This document shows, piece after piece, positions 35,808-44,731 of a stretch of DNA of 64,000 nucleotides (its first letter is position 1; each line of letters opens with the position of its first letter). A program made the position numbers and the translations under genes. The notes beneath the pieces are model-generated. The model did no database searches, was not told where the DNA came from, and was given only the letters and a program-made list of their open reading frames with translations. The stretch comes from Pseudactinotalea terrae (lineage in GTDB: Bacteria > Actinomycetota > Actinomycetes > Actinomycetales > Beutenbergiaceae): positions 1,467,129 to 1,531,128 of the forward strand of contig NZ_WNXZ01000001.1 in assembly GCF_009733845.1 (NCBI RefSeq). Direction: 5' to 3'.

Positions 35808-35826
35808 TCTGCCGAGAATTGGCAGA
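35808..35826. promoter_or_regulatory. Inverted repeat upstream of the GH43 gene
   Basis: TCTGCC and GGCAGA form perfect six-base arms around GAGAATT. CGTCAA (35800) and TTGACG (35841) form a second, wider inverted pair. The site lies in the 263-base gap before the GH43 gene and could be an operator; the rest of that gap shows nothing else I can name. Confidence 0.35.
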
Positions 35827-36045
35827 AGTGGCGTCAGCTGTTGACGTGCTGGGTTGTCGATCGCAACCTGGTTGCCGTGCCACAGCCGGCACCGCCGTCG
35901 CTGCGATGGCGCCACGAGAGTCGCACCAGGGCCAGCAGCGGTACGCACGAGCAGACGGTCACTGGATGCGGACGGCATGCGTTCGGCGAACCGTGCGGGT
36001 CCGCAGCGCACCGATCACGACGACGAGACATTCGGGGGTCACGAC

Positions 36046-38346
36046 ATGCGACGACTGATCACGGCGGGAGGCGCCCTGGCCTTGCTGGCCGGGCTGCTGA
36101 CGCCCAGCCCCGGCCAGGCCACACCTCAGGAGAACGTGAGTACGTACACCAACCCCGTATCTGCCAGCTTCACACGCAACTTCGCCGATCCCACGATCAT
36201 CCGGGGGCACGACGGCTACTGGTACGCGTACGCGACCAACGGCCGTCGATTCGAAGGCGACGAGAAGCAGCACATGATGATCAGCCGGTCGGCCGACCTC
36301 GTGAGCTGGGAGTGGGTCGGCCCGGTGTTCACCCCGGACTCGATCCCGACCTATGACGGCAAGCCCGCCGATGCGAACCGGCAGTTCTGGGCACCGGAGA
36401 TCGCCTACCTCGACGGCCGCTACGTCCTCTACTACTCCTACGTCGTTCAGGGACCCGGCACGCCTTGGCGCACGGTCGCCGCTGCGACGGCAGACCACCC
36501 GGCAGGGCCGTGGACGGACACAGGTGAGGTGGTCGTCGGCAACGAGACCTGGGAGGTCCGCCCGGGCGTCACGGAGATCCGGAACAACATCGACCCAGAG
36601 CTCGTCACGACGCCCGACGGCAGGCGCTACCTGTACTACGGATCCGTGCAAGGCGGTGTGCGGGTGGTCGCGCTCTCCGCGGACGGCCTGCGCGCCGAGG
36701 GTGACCCGGTCCAGCTCACCGACGCCCACCGCTACGAAGCGCCGTATGTGGTTCACCGCGACGGCTACTACTACATGTTCCTGTCGGTGATCGGCGGCTG
36801 CTGCGCCGGTGCCGCATCGGGTTATCCGATCATGGTGGGCCGATCGACCGAGCCGACCGGTCCCTTCATCGACCGCGACGGCCACTCGCTGAACGGCCCG
36901 CACGGCGGCGGCACGCCGGTGCTGTCGCCGAACGGCAACGAGTTCGTGAGCACAGGCCACAACGCGATCGCCACCGACCTGTCGGGCCAGGACTGGATCG
37001 TCAGCCATGCGACCGACCGGTTCGATCCGTATGTCGAGGGCACCGAGAATGCGCGTGGCCTCGCGCTGACCAGGCTCGACTGGATCGATGGCTGGCCGGT
37101 CGGCAACGCGGGCGAGGGCATGCCATCGGGGCCGACGCCGGGACCCAACAACGACGCGTTCATCAACGACGCGTTCGAGGACGGCCTCGCCGCCTGGGAG
37201 CCCTCGGATGGCTGGGAGCACCGGCAGGGCGTGACCGGAGGCTACGCACACACCGACTCGGACGCGGCACTGGGCTCGACCGTGGCGGTCGAGGGCGACC
37301 TGCGCGTCCGGGCCCTTGTGCGCCTGTCTGACGACGACGGCGGCACGGCCGGTATCTCGATCCCGGCTCAGGGCCGTCATCAGCTGACCGTGTCCATCGA
37401 CCGCGCCGCCGGGCAGCTCGTCGTCTCGGGGCTACCCGGCCAGGGAGCTCACCGACCGGCGGTCGCGTCGCTGCCGGAGAGCTTCAGCTACGAGAGCTGG
37501 CACGAGATCGAGGTGACCACCTCGGGCGGACGCCTCGACGCCGCGGTCTCCGAGTCCGGTCAGTACGACCCGGTGGCCGAGATCTCGGTCCGGATCCCGA
37601 ACGGCGTGCGCTCCGGACCGGTGATGCTGCAGGCCGACGGAACCGGTGCCGACTTCGACGACGTGACGGTGGCCCAGCTGTTCACGCCGGTCACGGAGCG
37701 GGTGGCGGACCCTGTGGTGGGCGCTCTCGATCCGGCCAACTCCGACGAGTTCGAGGGCGACCTGGCGCCGGAGTGGACGTGGCTGCGCGAGCCCGCTGCC
37801 ACGACCGCCGACGGCGCGCTCGCCTTCGACATCCAGCGCTCGACGCTGATCAACAGGCGTCCCCAGGCGCCGACTCTGCCCTCGCTGCTGCTGCGCGAGA
37901 TGCCGGACGGCGCCTGGACCGCCGAGACACGGGTGACGATCCCGTTCGGCGACGCCATCCCCTGGGGCTGGCCGCAGGCCGGACTGATCGCGTACACCGA
38001 TGACGACGAGTGGGTCGAGCTGGCCTACACGACACGGGAGTCGCGGCGATTCGTCGCGCTCGCTGCGGAGACCGACAGCGCCGGTCCGGTCGCCTACGGG
38101 CACTCAGCGCTGGGCCCCACCCAGGACACGATGTGGCTACGGCTGCAGCACACGGTCGCCGAGAACGGCGAGCATCTCTACCAGGCCGCGATCAGCATGG
38201 ACGGCGATCACTGGGTCTGGCACGGCACACGCACGCTGCCGGCCGGACCGCAGCCCCTGGTCGGTCTGGTGGCGCAGGACCTGGCCGACCGGCCCGATCA
38301 GCCTGGGCTCACAGCGCAGTTCGACTGGTTCCGGCTCTACCGATGA
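36046..38346 (+). CDS. Secreted glycoside hydrolase family 43-like protein
   Basis: A 766-residue extracellular enzyme likely acting on arabinan or xylan side chains. The signal peptide (MRRLITAGGALALLAGLL, cleaved after about residue 29) leads into a five-bladed beta-propeller at about 35-365. The three acidic catalytic positions are placed by NFADPTIIRG (base), NNIDPELVTT (pKa modulator) and YEAPYVVHRDG (acid). A beta-sandwich segment lies at about 370-545 and a C-terminal concanavalin-like domain at about 560-766, as in GH43 xylosidases. It sits alone between ftsK and RNase J without transporter or regulator, suggesting acquisition. GGGGG lies five to six bases before the ATG. Confidence 0.85.
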   Translation: MRRLITAGGALALLAGLLTPSPGQATPQENVSTYTNPVSASFTRNFADPTIIRGHDGYWYAYATNGRRFEGDEKQHMMISRSADLVSWEWVGPVFTPDSIPTYDGKPADANRQFWAPEIAYLDGRYVLYYSYVVQGPGTPWRTVAAATADHPAGPWTDTGEVVVGNETWEVRPGVTEIRNNIDPELVTTPDGRRYLYYGSVQGGVRVVALSADGLRAEGDPVQLTDAHRYEAPYVVHRDGYYYMFLSVIGGCCAGAASGYPIMVGRSTEPTGPFIDRDGHSLNGPHGGGTPVLSPNGNEFVSTGHNAIATDLSGQDWIVSHATDRFDPYVEGTENARGLALTRLDWIDGWPVGNAGEGMPSGPTPGPNNDAFINDAFEDGLAAWEPSDGWEHRQGVTGGYAHTDSDAALGSTVAVEGDLRVRALVRLSDDDGGTAGISIPAQGRHQLTVSIDRAAGQLVVSGLPGQGAHRPAVASLPESFSYESWHEIEVTTSGGRLDAAVSESGQYDPVAEISVRIPNGVRSGPVMLQADGTGADFDDVTVAQLFTPVTERVADPVVGALDPANSDEFEGDLAPEWTWLREPAATTADGALAFDIQRSTLINRRPQAPTLPSLLLREMPDGAWTAETRVTIPFGDAIPWGWPQAGLIAYTDDDEWVELAYTTRESRRFVALAAETDSAGPVAYGHSALGPTQDTMWLRLQHTVAENGEHLYQAAISMDGDHWVWHGTRTLPAGPQPLVGLVAQDLADRPDQPGLTAQFDWFRLYR

Positions 38347-38353
38347 ACGGCAG

Positions 38354-38385
38354 CCGATGGGCGGACCTTGTGGCCCGCCCATCGG
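38354..38385. terminator. Bidirectional terminator between GH43 and RNase J genes
   Basis: Perfect 11-base arms CCGATGGGCGG (38354-38364) and CCGCCCATCGG (38375-38385) with a ten-base loop separate two convergent genes. No clear U-tract follows on either strand. Confidence 0.75.
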
Positions 38386-38404
38386 AGCCGGTGCCAACCC
38401 GTGA

Positions 38405-40090
38405 TCAGGCCTGGACGACGACCGGGATGATCATCGGCCGCCGGCGCAACCGCGACGACGCCCAGCGGCCCACGGTGCGACGGATCGCCTGCTGCAGCTG
38501 CTGGTTGTCGTAGTTGCCGCCGGCGACCGCCTCGGCGAGCGCCTTCTCGATCTGCGGCACGATCTCCGCGAGCCGGTCCTCGTCCTCGGCGACGCCACGA
38601 GCGTGCAGCTGCGGCCCCGCCACGAGATTGCCGGACTGCGAGTCCACGACGGCGAAGATCGAGATGAACCCCTCCTCGGAGAGGATGCGGCGGTCCTTGA
38701 GCTCGGCGTCGGTGACGCCTCCGACCGAGGAGCCGTCCACGTACACGTAGCCGCACGGCACAGCACCGGCGATGCGGGCCTTCCCGTCGACGAGATCGAC
38801 CACGACGCCGTCCTCGGCGAGCACCACGCGCTCGGCGGGCACACCGGTCTGCACCGCGAGCGCACCGTTGGCGACCAGGTGCCGCACCTCGCCGTGCACC
38901 GGCATCACGTTGCGCGGGCGGACGATGTTGTAGCAGTACAGGAGCTCGCCGGCCGAGGCGTGACCGGAGACGTGCACGCGTGCGTTGCTCTGGTGCACCA
39001 CCTTGGCGCCGAGCCGCATCAGCCCGTTGATCACGCGGAAGACGGCGTTCTCGTTGCCCGGGATGAGCGAGGACGCGAGCACCACGGTGTCACCGGGACC
39101 CACCGAGACCTGATGGTCGCGGTTGGCGATCCTCGAGAGCACCGCCATCGGCTCTCCCTGGGACCCCGTGCTCATCAGCACCACCCGGTCGTCGGGGAGG
39201 TCGTCAACCTTCTTCAGGTCGATCAGCACGCCGTCGGGCGGGTTGAGGTAGCCGAGGTCGGCGGCGATCTTCATGTTCTTCACCATCGAGCGCCCGACGA
39301 GGGCGACCCGGCGACCATGGACCGCTGCGGCGTCGAGCACCTGCTGCACGCGGTGCACGTGCGAGGCGAAGGACGCGACCACGAGCCTGCCGGTGGCCTG
39401 GGTGAACACCCGGTCCAGCACCGGACCGATCTCACGCTCGGACACCGTGAACCCGGGCACCTCGGCATTGGTGGAGTCGACGAGGAACAGGTCCACGCCC
39501 TCCTCGCCCAGCCTCGCGAACGCCCGGAGGTCGGTGATGCGGCCGTCGAGCGGCAGCTGGTCCATCTTGAAGTCGCCGGTGGCCAGCAGGGTGCCGGCAG
39601 GGGTGCGCACGAAGACCGCGAGCGCATCCGGGATCGAGTGGTTGACGGCGATGAACTCGCAGTCGAACGCGCCGTAGGTCGCGCGCTGGCCCTCACGGAC
39701 CTCACGGAGCACGGGCGTGATGCGGTGCTCCTTCATCTTCGACTCGAGGAACGCCAGCGTGAGCTTCGAGCCCACGAGCGGGATGTCGGGTCGGAGTCGG
39801 AGCAGGTAGGGCACGGCGCCGATGTGGTCCTCGTGACCATGCGTCAGCACGATCGCGTCGATCTTGTCGAGCCGGTCGGCGATGTAGCTGAAGTCCGGGA
39901 GGATCAGGTCGACGCCGGGCTGGTTGTCCTCGGGGAAGAGCACCCCGCAGTCGATGATCAGGATGCGGCCGTCGTGCTCGACGACGGTCATGTTGCGGCC
40001 GACCTCGCCGAGGCCGCCGAGCGGGACGACCCGCAGGCCGTTCTTCGCCAGCGGTGGCGGCGTGCCGAGATCAGGGTGTGGGTGGCTCAT
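38405..40090 (-). CDS. rnj: Ribonuclease J
   Basis: Metallo-beta-lactamase ribonuclease with 5'-exo- and endonuclease activity in RNA processing and decay; 561 residues. The catalytic HxHxDH motif is HGHEDH at 84-89. The beta-CASP motif follows in DLFLVDSTNAEVPGFTVSE and SFASHVHRVQQV, and the C-terminal domain begins near residue 450. The ATG at 40090 overlaps the dapA stop (ATGA), a conserved dapA-rnj coupling in actinobacteria. Confidence 0.97.
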   Translation of the reverse strand: MSHPHPDLGTPPPLAKNGLRVVPLGGLGEVGRNMTVVEHDGRILIIDCGVLFPEDNQPGVDLILPDFSYIADRLDKIDAIVLTHGHEDHIGAVPYLLRLRPDIPLVGSKLTLAFLESKMKEHRITPVLREVREGQRATYGAFDCEFIAVNHSIPDALAVFVRTPAGTLLATGDFKMDQLPLDGRITDLRAFARLGEEGVDLFLVDSTNAEVPGFTVSEREIGPVLDRVFTQATGRLVVASFASHVHRVQQVLDAAAVHGRRVALVGRSMVKNMKIAADLGYLNPPDGVLIDLKKVDDLPDDRVVLMSTGSQGEPMAVLSRIANRDHQVSVGPGDTVVLASSLIPGNENAVFRVINGLMRLGAKVVHQSNARVHVSGHASAGELLYCYNIVRPRNVMPVHGEVRHLVANGALAVQTGVPAERVVLAEDGVVVDLVDGKARIAGAVPCGYVYVDGSSVGGVTDAELKDRRILSEEGFISIFAVVDSQSGNLVAGPQLHARGVAEDEDRLAEIVPQIEKALAEAVAGGNYDNQQLQQAIRRTVGRWASSRLRRRPMIIPVVVQA

Positions 40091-40995
40091 CGTTCGTTGT
40101 CCTCAAGCAGGCCGTGCAGGACCAGCGCGGTGCGCAGGTCGGTGAGCTCGGCGTCGTTGGCTTCGACCAGTGGCGAACGCACGGTCGGGTGGTCGATGCG
40201 GCCCTGCAGCGCGAGCGCTGCCTTGGCCATGACGGCGCCCTGCCCGCCGCCCATGAGGGCGTCGCAGACGGGTGCCAGGGTGGCGGAGATGTCGCGTGCG
40301 GTCTCGAGCTCGCCCTCGTCGACGGCGGCGACCATGGCCACGTACGAGGCCGCGACCAGGTGGCCGACGACCGAGACGACGCCGGAGGCGCCGTGCACGA
40401 GCCAGGCCAGGTTGAGCGAGTCGTCGCCGGAGTAGAACTCCAGACCGGTGCGGCGCATCCGGTCGAAGCCCTGGGCCACGTCGCCGGTGGCGTCCTTGAC
40501 GGCCTTGACCTGCGGGTGCTCCGCGAGCCTGTCGAGCGTCTCGTCTCCGAAGGCGACGCCGGTCCGGCCAGGGATGTCGTAGAGCATCACCGGCAGTGGT
40601 GTGCTCTCGACGATCGCGAGCGTGTGCCGGAACACACCCTCCTGCGAGGGGCGGTTGTAGTAGGGGCTGACCACGAGCAGGCCGTGCGCACCGGCGGCGT
40701 GTGCCGCCTCGGCGATGCGGACTGCGTGGGCGGTGTCGTTGGAGCCGGCTCCGGCGATGATCATCGCGCGGTCGCCGACCTCCTCGACGACGGCGGAGAT
40801 CAGCTCGTCCTTCTCCGGCGTGTGGGTCGTGGGTGACTCCCCTGTGGTGCCGTTGAGCACGAGGGCGTCGCAGCCCGCGTCGACGAGGTACGTGGCGAGT
40901 CGGCGCGCACTGGCGATGTCGACCGAGCCGTCAGGGAGCATCGGGGTGACCATCGCCACGGAGACCGAGCCGAAGCTGCGGGACGGGTGGACCAT
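40087..40995 (-). CDS. dapA: 4-hydroxy-tetrahydrodipicolinate synthase DapA
   Basis: Condenses pyruvate with aspartate semialdehyde, the first step specific to lysine/DAP synthesis. The protein has 302 residues. The Schiff-base lysine is K167 (KAVKDATGD), Y139 sits in MLYDIPGRTG and the GTTGES pyruvate-binding loop is at 49-54. Start ATG 40995 has TAGCGT ending eight bases upstream on the minus strand, hence probably leaderless. dapB lies 5 kb further on in the opposite direction. Confidence 0.96.
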   Translation of the reverse strand: MVHPSRSFGSVSVAMVTPMLPDGSVDIASARRLATYLVDAGCDALVLNGTTGESPTTHTPEKDELISAVVEEVGDRAMIIAGAGSNDTAHAVRIAEAAHAAGAHGLLVVSPYYNRPSQEGVFRHTLAIVESTPLPVMLYDIPGRTGVAFGDETLDRLAEHPQVKAVKDATGDVAQGFDRMRRTGLEFYSGDDSLNLAWLVHGASGVVSVVGHLVAASYVAMVAAVDEGELETARDISATLAPVCDALMGGGQGAVMAKAALALQGRIDHPTVRSPLVEANDAELTDLRTALVLHGLLEDNER

Positions 40996-41073
40996 GACGC
41001 ACCACGCTACCGGTTCAGCCGCCCCTGCGCCGCCTCCGCCCTCCCGGGGCTCGCAACCTCGTAGGGTGGCGGA

Positions 41074-41622
41074 GTGAGTCACAGCCACAGTCACGGCCAC
41101 GGCCCTACCGCTGACGTCAGCGTGCGTCCCGGCCTGCCGGAGGATGCCCGCGCCTGGGCGGCGATCCAGGTGGCGGCGTGGCGTTCCTCCTACGAGAGGC
41201 TGTGGCCGGAGCATGCGCTCGCCTCGCTCGACGTCGCAGCGATCGAGGAGTCGTGGCGATCGGCGCTGTCCGATCCGCCGACGGCGAAGCACCGGCTGTT
41301 CACCGCCTGCGCCGGCCCGGCGGTGGTGGGGTTCGCTGCACTGGCGCCGGTTCCGGACGAGGAGGGCACCGGCGAGATCGTCGCTCTTGAGGTGAGCCCT
41401 GCTCGCCGTTCCGACGGCCACGGCTCCCGCCTTCTCGCCGCCTGCGCCGACGTGCTCCGTCAGACCAACGCCTCAGCCATGCGCACGTGGGTGGTCACCG
41501 GCGACGATGGGCGTGCGAAGTTCCTTGACTCCGCTGGCCTCGCACCCACCGGCCTGGTCCGCACGATCGATGTCCTCGGGACCGAGGTCACCGAAGAAGC
41601 TTGGCGCGCAACGCTGGCCTGA
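41074..41622 (+). CDS. GNAT-family N-acetyltransferase 1
   Basis: A 182-residue acetyltransferase. It begins with a His/Ser-rich stretch MSHSHSHGHG, then VSVRPGLPEDARAWAAIQVAAWRSSYERLW (near residue 15), EIVALEVSPARRSDGHGSRLL giving the acetyl-CoA loop (R/Q-x-x-G-x-G equivalent) and a final FLDSAGLAPTGLVRTID. The substrate is unknown. GTG 41074 lies six bases after TAGGGT. The His-rich N-terminus could bind metal, which is only a suggestion. Confidence 0.85.
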   Translation: MSHSHSHGHGPTADVSVRPGLPEDARAWAAIQVAAWRSSYERLWPEHALASLDVAAIEESWRSALSDPPTAKHRLFTACAGPAVVGFAALAPVPDEEGTGEIVALEVSPARRSDGHGSRLLAACADVLRQTNASAMRTWVVTGDDGRAKFLDSAGLAPTGLVRTIDVLGTEVTEEAWRATLA

Positions 41623-41631
41623 GATCTCTGC

Positions 41632-41656
41632 ACCCGGACCGGCGATCCGGGGTGGT
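41632..41656 (+). terminator. Hairpin after the GNAT gene
   Basis: CACCCGGA and TCCGGGGTG pair around CCGGCGA with one bulged G, just past the stop codon at 41622. There is no U-run. The remaining intergenic sequence up to 41816 shows nothing else I can name. Confidence 0.35.
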
Positions 41657-41816
41657 CTCGTGGCTTGCGGACGATCGAGAGTCGCGCGGTCGCTCTCGAG
41701 GTCGTTGAGCGCCCCTTCATGGGGTGCCCTGCCGGCGCGCCAGAGCGGTCCCGCATGCCGACACCGGCTCACGGGCAAGATCAGCCAGGATCAGTCAGCC
41801 CGCCAGCCGACTCAGC

Positions 41817-44144
41817 TCACGCTGTGTTGAGGAATCCATAGGTGACGTCATGCTCGTCACGGGTGAGGGGGTCGATGTCATCCCACGGATCCCACGAGGG
41901 CGCCCAGTCCTTGGTGTCGGTGCGCGTGTCGGCACTCCGATCGGGGATGTTCGTTTGTGCTAACGGCTCCTCGCCATGCCGTTCGTCATAGACGGTGCAG
42001 CTGACGCGCTCGGTCCGCCCGCCGTCACCGATCCGCTCGGCCCCATCGACACACTCACCATCGCCGGCCCACTCGGCCCCATCGACACACTCACCATCGC
42101 CGGCCCACTCGGCCCCATCGACACACTCACCATCGCCGGCCCACTCGGCCCCATCGACACACTCACCATCGATGGTCCGCTCGCGTTCGCCGGTCCTCTC
42201 ACTGTCGGGCCACTCCTTGCCAGCGGTGTGCTCGTGCTCCGTGGTAGCGCTACGGCCAGCAGCGGTGATGACTGTCTGCGCGAGCCGAGCTGAGCTGGTG
42301 CGCGTGTCGATGCCATTGAGCTGGGTGGTGGTGCCGTTGGTGACGAGGTAGATGGCGCCGGCGGGTGAGGTCCAGATCCAGACGCCCGGGGTCGGGGTGG
42401 TGACTTTCCAGCCGGCTTTGTCCTTGGCGCGGTGGTGCTTGCGACAGGGCAGGTGTGTGTTCGGGGTGGCGGTGGGACCGCCCTGGCGGTAGGGCACCTG
42501 GTGATCGACATCGCCGGCGCGGGCGCGTCGGTGGCAGTAGGGGAAGGGGCAGTAGCCGGCGTTGAGCAGCGCGAGCTGTTCCTTCAGGCGCGGCGGGGCC
42601 ACGTACCCGGTGTAGGAAGGCGGCTCGGCCAGATCCAGTACCGGCCGCACACTCACCTTGGCGTGCCCCACCACCGCGCGTGCCTGTCCCGGGGTGAGCA
42701 CTCCACCACGTTCCTCGCACCAGGTCCCGGAGGCCTGGTCCAGATGCAGGTACAGCACCGTGGAGGTCAGACCCGCGAACTTCTCCAACAGCCCCGGCGG
42801 ACATCCCGCCACACCCGCGACCGGATTCGGTGCCACGGTCACGTCGTCTGTTCCATCGGCGGGCTTGCCTCCGACACCGGCTCCGACGCCCCATAAGGGG
42901 TCAGCGGCGGCGGGTGGCGGCAACGCCCCCGACACCACCGGCTCCTGCGCGGGGATGGGTTCCTCCTGAGCTGCAGATTCGGGCCGCCACCGCGGGGCTT
43001 CGTCACGTCCTACCGCCTCAGGTGGTGCGTGCTCTCCCTCTTGAGAGAGCCTCGCCTGCGACTCATCGAGGGAGGTACTGCCGCGTCGCCTGTCGTGGGG
43101 CGGAGACTCCGTGTCCCGCGGTTGCCTCGTGGACGGTTCGGCGACGAGTGGTTCCGCGTCCGGCGGCTCCGTGACGGCCGGTTCCGTGACGGGCGGTTCC
43201 GCGACGGGTGGTCCCCCGGCGCGTGGTGCCGTCGGCGGTTCCGCGGCTCCTGTCTGCGAGGACGCGGTCGCATGATCCGTTCCGACGTCGCTGGACTCGC
43301 CGACGTCGTTGGGTTCGCTTGTGGCCGTCGGGCTCATGGCGGTGTCTCGGTGCTGCTTGCGGAGGTCCTCGAGGGCTCGCAGCAGTGCGGGATCGGCCAG
43401 CAGCCCGAGGGCCACGGCACGCAGGATCGCCTTCGGGCGGGAGTCACCGACCTGGGTCAACCAGCCGGCGATCTGATCCAGGCGCCGGTCCAGACGGACC
43501 GCATCAGTGACCTCCAGACGCGCAGCAACATCCGCAGCACCCGGCTCGCCCGCGCTGACCTGGACGAACAACGAGGCCGCCACCCGCGCCTGGGCCTCGG
43601 CCTGACTCTCCGGCCCCCGCACCGTGATCACCGCCTGATCCACCACCGTGCGCAACCGCGACATCGCCACCACCGCGACCACCGGAGCCGGACCCAAACT
43701 CGTGTCCCTGGGCTGGCACAACCGCTCCTGCACCAGCGCAGCCTGCTCCCTGCTCAGCTCCCGAGTGCGCCGCGCGATCACCCGCGCCCGGGAGAACCCC
43801 AGCACCCCCGCACGCACCGCCGAAGCCAACCGCGGCAACCGATACGCCAGATCCAGCACATCCGCACACAGGACCGTGGCAGCAGGCTGCGTCAGCCCCA
43901 ACGTCGTCGCGACCTCCACCACCGCGAACTCCGGCACCTCAGGAGTCCCGGCACCACCGAGCCGGATCGCCCGCTCCGCACCCCGGCCCTGCCACAGCGG
44001 CGGCTCCCCATCCGCAGCAACCTCCCCGAGATACTGCACCAGATGATCCAGCCGCACCCCCTCCATCCGAGTCACCTCACGATCGGCCACAGCAGCAGCA
44101 CGCAACGCGCCATCACCGACCAGACCCAGAGGTAGAACATCCAT
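41817..44144 (-). CDS. DUF222/HNH endonuclease-domain protein (13E12 type)
   Basis: A 775-residue protein of the family repeated in many actinobacterial genomes and called 13E12 in mycobacteria. DUF222 covers about residues 20-260. A low-complexity Pro/Glu/Thr-rich linker (about 270-440) contains degenerate PPVTEP repeats. The HNH nuclease domain with CPFPYCHRRA and DVDHQVPYRQGG lies near 535-590 with PCRKHHRAK ligands. The tail after about 660 carries a 12-residue repeat GECVDGAEWAGD encoded by the 36-bp tandem array. The nuclease function is unproven. ATG 44144 lacks a good Shine-Dalgarno. Confidence 0.85.
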   Translation of the reverse strand: MDVLPLGLVGDGALRAAAVADREVTRMEGVRLDHLVQYLGEVAADGEPPLWQGRGAERAIRLGGAGTPEVPEFAVVEVATTLGLTQPAATVLCADVLDLAYRLPRLASAVRAGVLGFSRARVIARRTRELSREQAALVQERLCQPRDTSLGPAPVVAVVAMSRLRTVVDQAVITVRGPESQAEAQARVAASLFVQVSAGEPGAADVAARLEVTDAVRLDRRLDQIAGWLTQVGDSRPKAILRAVALGLLADPALLRALEDLRKQHRDTAMSPTATSEPNDVGESSDVGTDHATASSQTGAAEPPTAPRAGGPPVAEPPVTEPAVTEPPDAEPLVAEPSTRQPRDTESPPHDRRRGSTSLDESQARLSQEGEHAPPEAVGRDEAPRWRPESAAQEEPIPAQEPVVSGALPPPAAADPLWGVGAGVGGKPADGTDDVTVAPNPVAGVAGCPPGLLEKFAGLTSTVLYLHLDQASGTWCEERGGVLTPGQARAVVGHAKVSVRPVLDLAEPPSYTGYVAPPRLKEQLALLNAGYCPFPYCHRRARAGDVDHQVPYRQGGPTATPNTHLPCRKHHRAKDKAGWKVTTPTPGVWIWTSPAGAIYLVTNGTTTQLNGIDTRTSSARLAQTVITAAGRSATTEHEHTAGKEWPDSERTGERERTIDGECVDGAEWAGDGECVDGAEWAGDGECVDGAEWAGDGECVDGAERIGDGGRTERVSCTVYDERHGEEPLAQTNIPDRSADTRTDTKDWAPSWDPWDDIDPLTRDEHDVTYGFLNTA
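42036..42179. repeat. 36-bp in-frame tandem repeat, four copies
   Basis: Units start at 42036, 42072, 42108 and 42144; the first three are identical in sequence and the fourth diverges at its end. The length is a multiple of three, so copy-number change would add or remove exactly 12 residues (GAEWAGDGECVD register) in the HNH protein tail. Confidence 0.92.
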
Positions 44145-44216
44145 ACGAGAAGTAGATCACCGACCACTGACAACGGCCCTGACCAGCACAGATGTGACGG
44201 CTAGGACAGCTCCCGG

Positions 44217-44492
44217 GGTGCACGGACCCATGACCCCAAGATCCCCACGACGGCTCCAGGGCGCGCACTCCGATGCTCCGAGGCCCTCCCCGGGACGATT
44301 CCCAGGCCACGCACTCCCATGACCCCACGGCCCTCCCAGAACGGCTCCCGGGCCACGCACTCCCATGACCCCACGGCCCTCCCAGAACGGCTCCCGGGCC
44401 ACGCACTCCCATGACCCCACGGCCCTCCCAGAACGGCTCCTGGGCCGCGCACTCCCATGACCTTGAGGCTCCCTCCCGAGCACCGCCCAAGG
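44217..44492. repeat. 46-bp tandem repeat, about six copies
   Basis: The anchor ACGCACTCCCATGACC recurs at 44309, 44355 and 44401, with a variant at 44447 and decayed copies at 44263 and about 44217, always 46 bases apart. The middle copies are almost identical and those at the edges are degraded, the usual pattern of an active tandem array. Confidence 0.9.
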
Positions 44493-44610
44493 GCGGTGCC
44501 CGCTGGCCATCGCAGCGTCGAGCGTCGTCGCCGCCCTACCGACGCGGCCGGGTCGCGGCTGCAGAGCCAGGCACGGCGCACTGGATCACGGCTGTCCAGC
44601 CACCCACCCG

Positions 44611-44694
44611 CCGCTTGCCGCTTGCCGCTTGCCGCTTGCCGCTTGCCGCTTGCCGCTTGCCGCTTGCCGCTTGCCGCTTGCCGCTTGCCGCTTG
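44611..44694. repeat. Heptamer CCGCTTG, twelve perfect copies
   Basis: Exactly 84 bases of uninterrupted CCGCTTG between the 46-bp array and the LysR-like gene. Perfect identity indicates recent or ongoing slippage. Confidence 0.95.
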
Positions 44695-44731
44695 CCGAGC
44701 CACTCACACGACCGGGGCGGCCCTGTGCGCC

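Larger units (their letters stand above)
44145..44731. other. Non-coding repeat-rich stretch
   Basis: No convincing gene in 587 bases between the HNH gene and the LysR-like gene. It consists of the 46-bp repeat (about 44217-44490), a GC-rich spacer and twelve heptamers (44611-44694). Minus-strand frames remain open across the repeats, but the unit lengths, 46 and 7, are not multiples of three and no frame has a ribosome-binding site. Confidence 0.75.

Noticed and set aside
42036..42179. A 36-bp repeated unit that could be taken for CRISPR repeats
   Set aside because: Units are directly joined with no spacers, lie in frame inside the HNH gene, and no cas genes are present.
44113..44707. Three overlapping minus-strand ORFs of 117-168 codons
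   Set aside because: They only translate the 46-bp and 7-bp tandem repeats, which shift frame between copies, and lack ribosome-binding sites or family resemblance.
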